From: a virus | Length of the DNA stretch: 64,000 bases | Reading direction: 5' to 3' (one strand) | IMG/VR virus record: IMGVR_UViG_3300037042_003533 | Coordinates: 19,700-83,699 of that record | Shown: piece by piece, positions 63,120-64,000 of the stretch | Position numbering within the stretch: the stretch's first letter is position 1 | Layout: every line of letters begins with the position of its first letter | Position numbers and translations under genes: made by a program | Notes under the pieces: generated by a model | Databases searched by the model: none | What the model saw: only the letters and a program-made list of their open reading frames with translations | Told to the model about the DNA's origin: nothing

Positions 63120-63212
63120 ATGAGCAATTGCTCATATTCCCGGTATACCCTAGAAGGGGAATACCTTACCATACCCCAAAACGTACAAAAGTGTTTTGAG
63201 CTATGGTAAGGT
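63120..63212. repeat. 16-bp perfect palindrome and an 11-bp-stem hairpin
   Basis: ATGAGCAATTGCTCAT (63120-63135) is a perfect palindrome. ACCTTACCATA (63163-63173) pairs exactly with 63202-63212, around an inner CAAAAC/GTTTTG stem and a GGGGTATGG motif. Confidence 0.78.
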
Positions 63213-63263
63213 GAGAAGGGTATTACTCTGCCCTTCTCTATCCTTACTGATGGCCGAATGATG

Positions 63264-63731
63264 CTATGCAACCTTGGCTACTTTCTTTGCCTCATTGTTA
63301 CGCATATTTAGCAACCATTTCACCATGTCCGATTCAGACCGGCTATCCTTGTGCCACTTATCAATCAATCGTTGTTCTGTTGCACTAAGTGCTCCCAGGG
63401 TGACGATTGTGGACACTGTAGACACTGTGGCAGGCTTGGCTACTGCTGGGGTTACTTCAGTTTTGGCAGCCACAACAACAGGCTTGGCGATCTTTGCTGG
63501 CATTAGGGGGAGAGTGTATTGTTTCCCGTCAAGCTTGATCGTCAGAGTCTCGATTGTACTCTGATATGCCAAATTTTGGGCTTCCAGGTACTTAATGTAG
63601 GTTTCAGCCTTGCTACCCCAGCGGTGAAGCGCCTTACCCTGTTTTTGTGCTCTGTAGAGCTTATCTTGCGTATCCAGCAAAGCACCAAGCAGAGCTAAAC
63701 TGACTATGACTAAAATAACGTTTGCGATCAT
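63264..63731 (-). CDS. Membrane-anchored hypothetical protein
   Basis: 155 residues, AAGGAGTTTACA-ATG. N-terminal membrane helix (ANVILVIVSLALLGALL), then a charged helix that may be a coiled coil, a Val/Ala/Pro-rich linker and a C-terminal helical domain (SATEQRLIDKWHKDSRSESDMVKWLL). Function unknown; spanin-like topology is possible but no partner is seen. Confidence 0.62.
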   Translation of the reverse strand: MIANVILVIVSLALLGALLDTQDKLYRAQKQGKALHRWGSKAETYIKYLEAQNLAYQSTIETLTIKLDGKQYTLPLMPAKIAKPVVVAAKTEVTPAVAKPATVSTVSTIVTLGALSATEQRLIDKWHKDSRSESDMVKWLLNMRNNEAKKVAKVA

Positions 63732-63773
63732 TGTAAACTCCTTGTGTTTTAATAATTTAGGACGTTATTATTT

Positions 63774-63798
63774 AAGATACTTAATTTTATAGTATCTT
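63774..63798. repeat. Local A/T-rich hairpin upstream of 63264-63731
   Basis: AAGATACT (63774-63781) pairs exactly with 63791-63798; followed on the coding strand by AATAACGT, the short sequence that follows hairpin 1 in the paired cassettes. Confidence 0.7.
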
Positions 63799-63822
63799 GG
63801 CAGTAGACAAACACTAGAAAGA

Positions 63823-63972
63823 TCAAAACTCAGCTAACCATAGGCGATATAGGTCAATCTGACTCTGGTAATACTCAATCGCTGGTAAGTTTTGCACTTG
63901 CTGCGAATGAGCTAACAGAGTCTCAAAATTGGCTAGACTGTCGACTATCATGGTCTTTGTGTAGATTGTCAT
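63823..63972 (-). CDS. 49-residue helical hypothetical protein
   Basis: ATG 63972, TGA 63823. Helical with Gln/Leu-rich stretches (ANFETLLAHSQQVQ). No clear ribosome site is seen in the 28 bases before the window ends, so the start is less certain. Confidence 0.5.
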   Translation of the reverse strand: MTIYTKTMIVDSLANFETLLAHSQQVQNLPAIEYYQSQIDLYRLWLAEF

Positions 63973-64000
63973 TTTGCTACACCCAAAAGTAGGCTAAAAA

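Noticed and set aside
52424-63212. CRISPR array reading of the regularly spaced repeats
   Set aside because: The units are hairpin pairs between real genes at irregular 200-700 bp spacing, not short direct repeats with uniform spacers; no cas genes.
63080-63271. 63-codon minus-strand frame upstream of 62746-63078
   Set aside because: Covers a palindrome and a long hairpin; no ribosome site.
1-64000. Alternative genetic code (TGA or TAG reassigned)
   Set aside because: TAA, TAG and TGA all end well-bounded genes with coupled downstream starts, and only the two isolated cases noted have in-frame stops; a global recoding is not needed.

Overview
The window is one continuous piece of a tailed-phage (siphovirus-type) genome. 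It is larger than 64 kb, because the capsid gene is cut by the left edge and no terminase, portal or head protease is present. The host cannot be read directly. A Thr/Pro-rich lipoprotein linker, a poly-proline linker between a glycosidase-like domain, a carbohydrate-binding domain and an SH3b domain, and strong Shine-Dalgarno sites together hint at a Chloroflexota-like or other atypical Gram-positive/monoderm host; this is only a weak inference. A tyrosine recombinase and a family A DNA polymerase with Leu at the E. coli 762 position both suggest temperate ancestry, but no lysogeny repressor was recognised.

Layout. 1-31.7 kb (+ strand) is the late operon: the capsid C-terminus, decoration-type proteins, a fibre ORF followed in the same frame (after one TGA) by a metallophosphoesterase, then after a terminator and promoter a glycan-modification block (CapD/PseB-like dehydratase, methyltransferase, several glycosyltransferases, one a 962-residue triple fusion), interrupted by an HNH endonuclease. 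There follow a glycosidase/CBM/SH3b protein, a block of tiny genes (13-16.3 kb) ending in membrane proteins likely involved in lysis, head-tail connector, tail tube with a beta-propeller, tail chaperones, tape measure, distal tail protein, three tandem paralogous receptor-binding proteins, a Gp37-like hub and a small fibre.

31.6-49.8 kb (- strand) holds early and middle genes: a RuvC-like resolvase, many small accessory proteins, a lipoprotein, an integrase under a strong promoter, a RelE-like toxin, an adenine methyltransferase, PolA, DnaB, a DnaG-type primase, and a four-helix membrane protein with a C-terminal HTH. At 48.4-50.4 kb a non-coding control region carries a tRNA-like sequence, promoters in both directions, an SP6-promoter-like 15-mer and a candidate structured RNA. 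Three + genes follow (50.4-52.1 kb), closed by an 18-bp-stem bidirectional terminator, and then an iteron-like repeat cluster (52.5 kb).

52.7-63.97 kb (- strand) is the most unusual part: about 27 small genes arranged as cassettes. At least six genes are individually bracketed by near-perfect 18-29-nt inverted repeats lying just upstream of the start and just after the stop. Most other intergenic gaps hold a pair of hairpins whose stems covary between copies around an almost invariant GGGGTATA. A second set of shared junction sequences (AACCCTAACGCTTAG, AGTAGGGAGAG) links small-gene blocks at 13-15 kb (+) and 33-34 kb (-), and the same blocks share paralogous zinc-binding proteins. Together these point to a modular, recombining accessory gene array, analogous to the promoter/stem-loop modules of T-even phages but with unrelated sequences.
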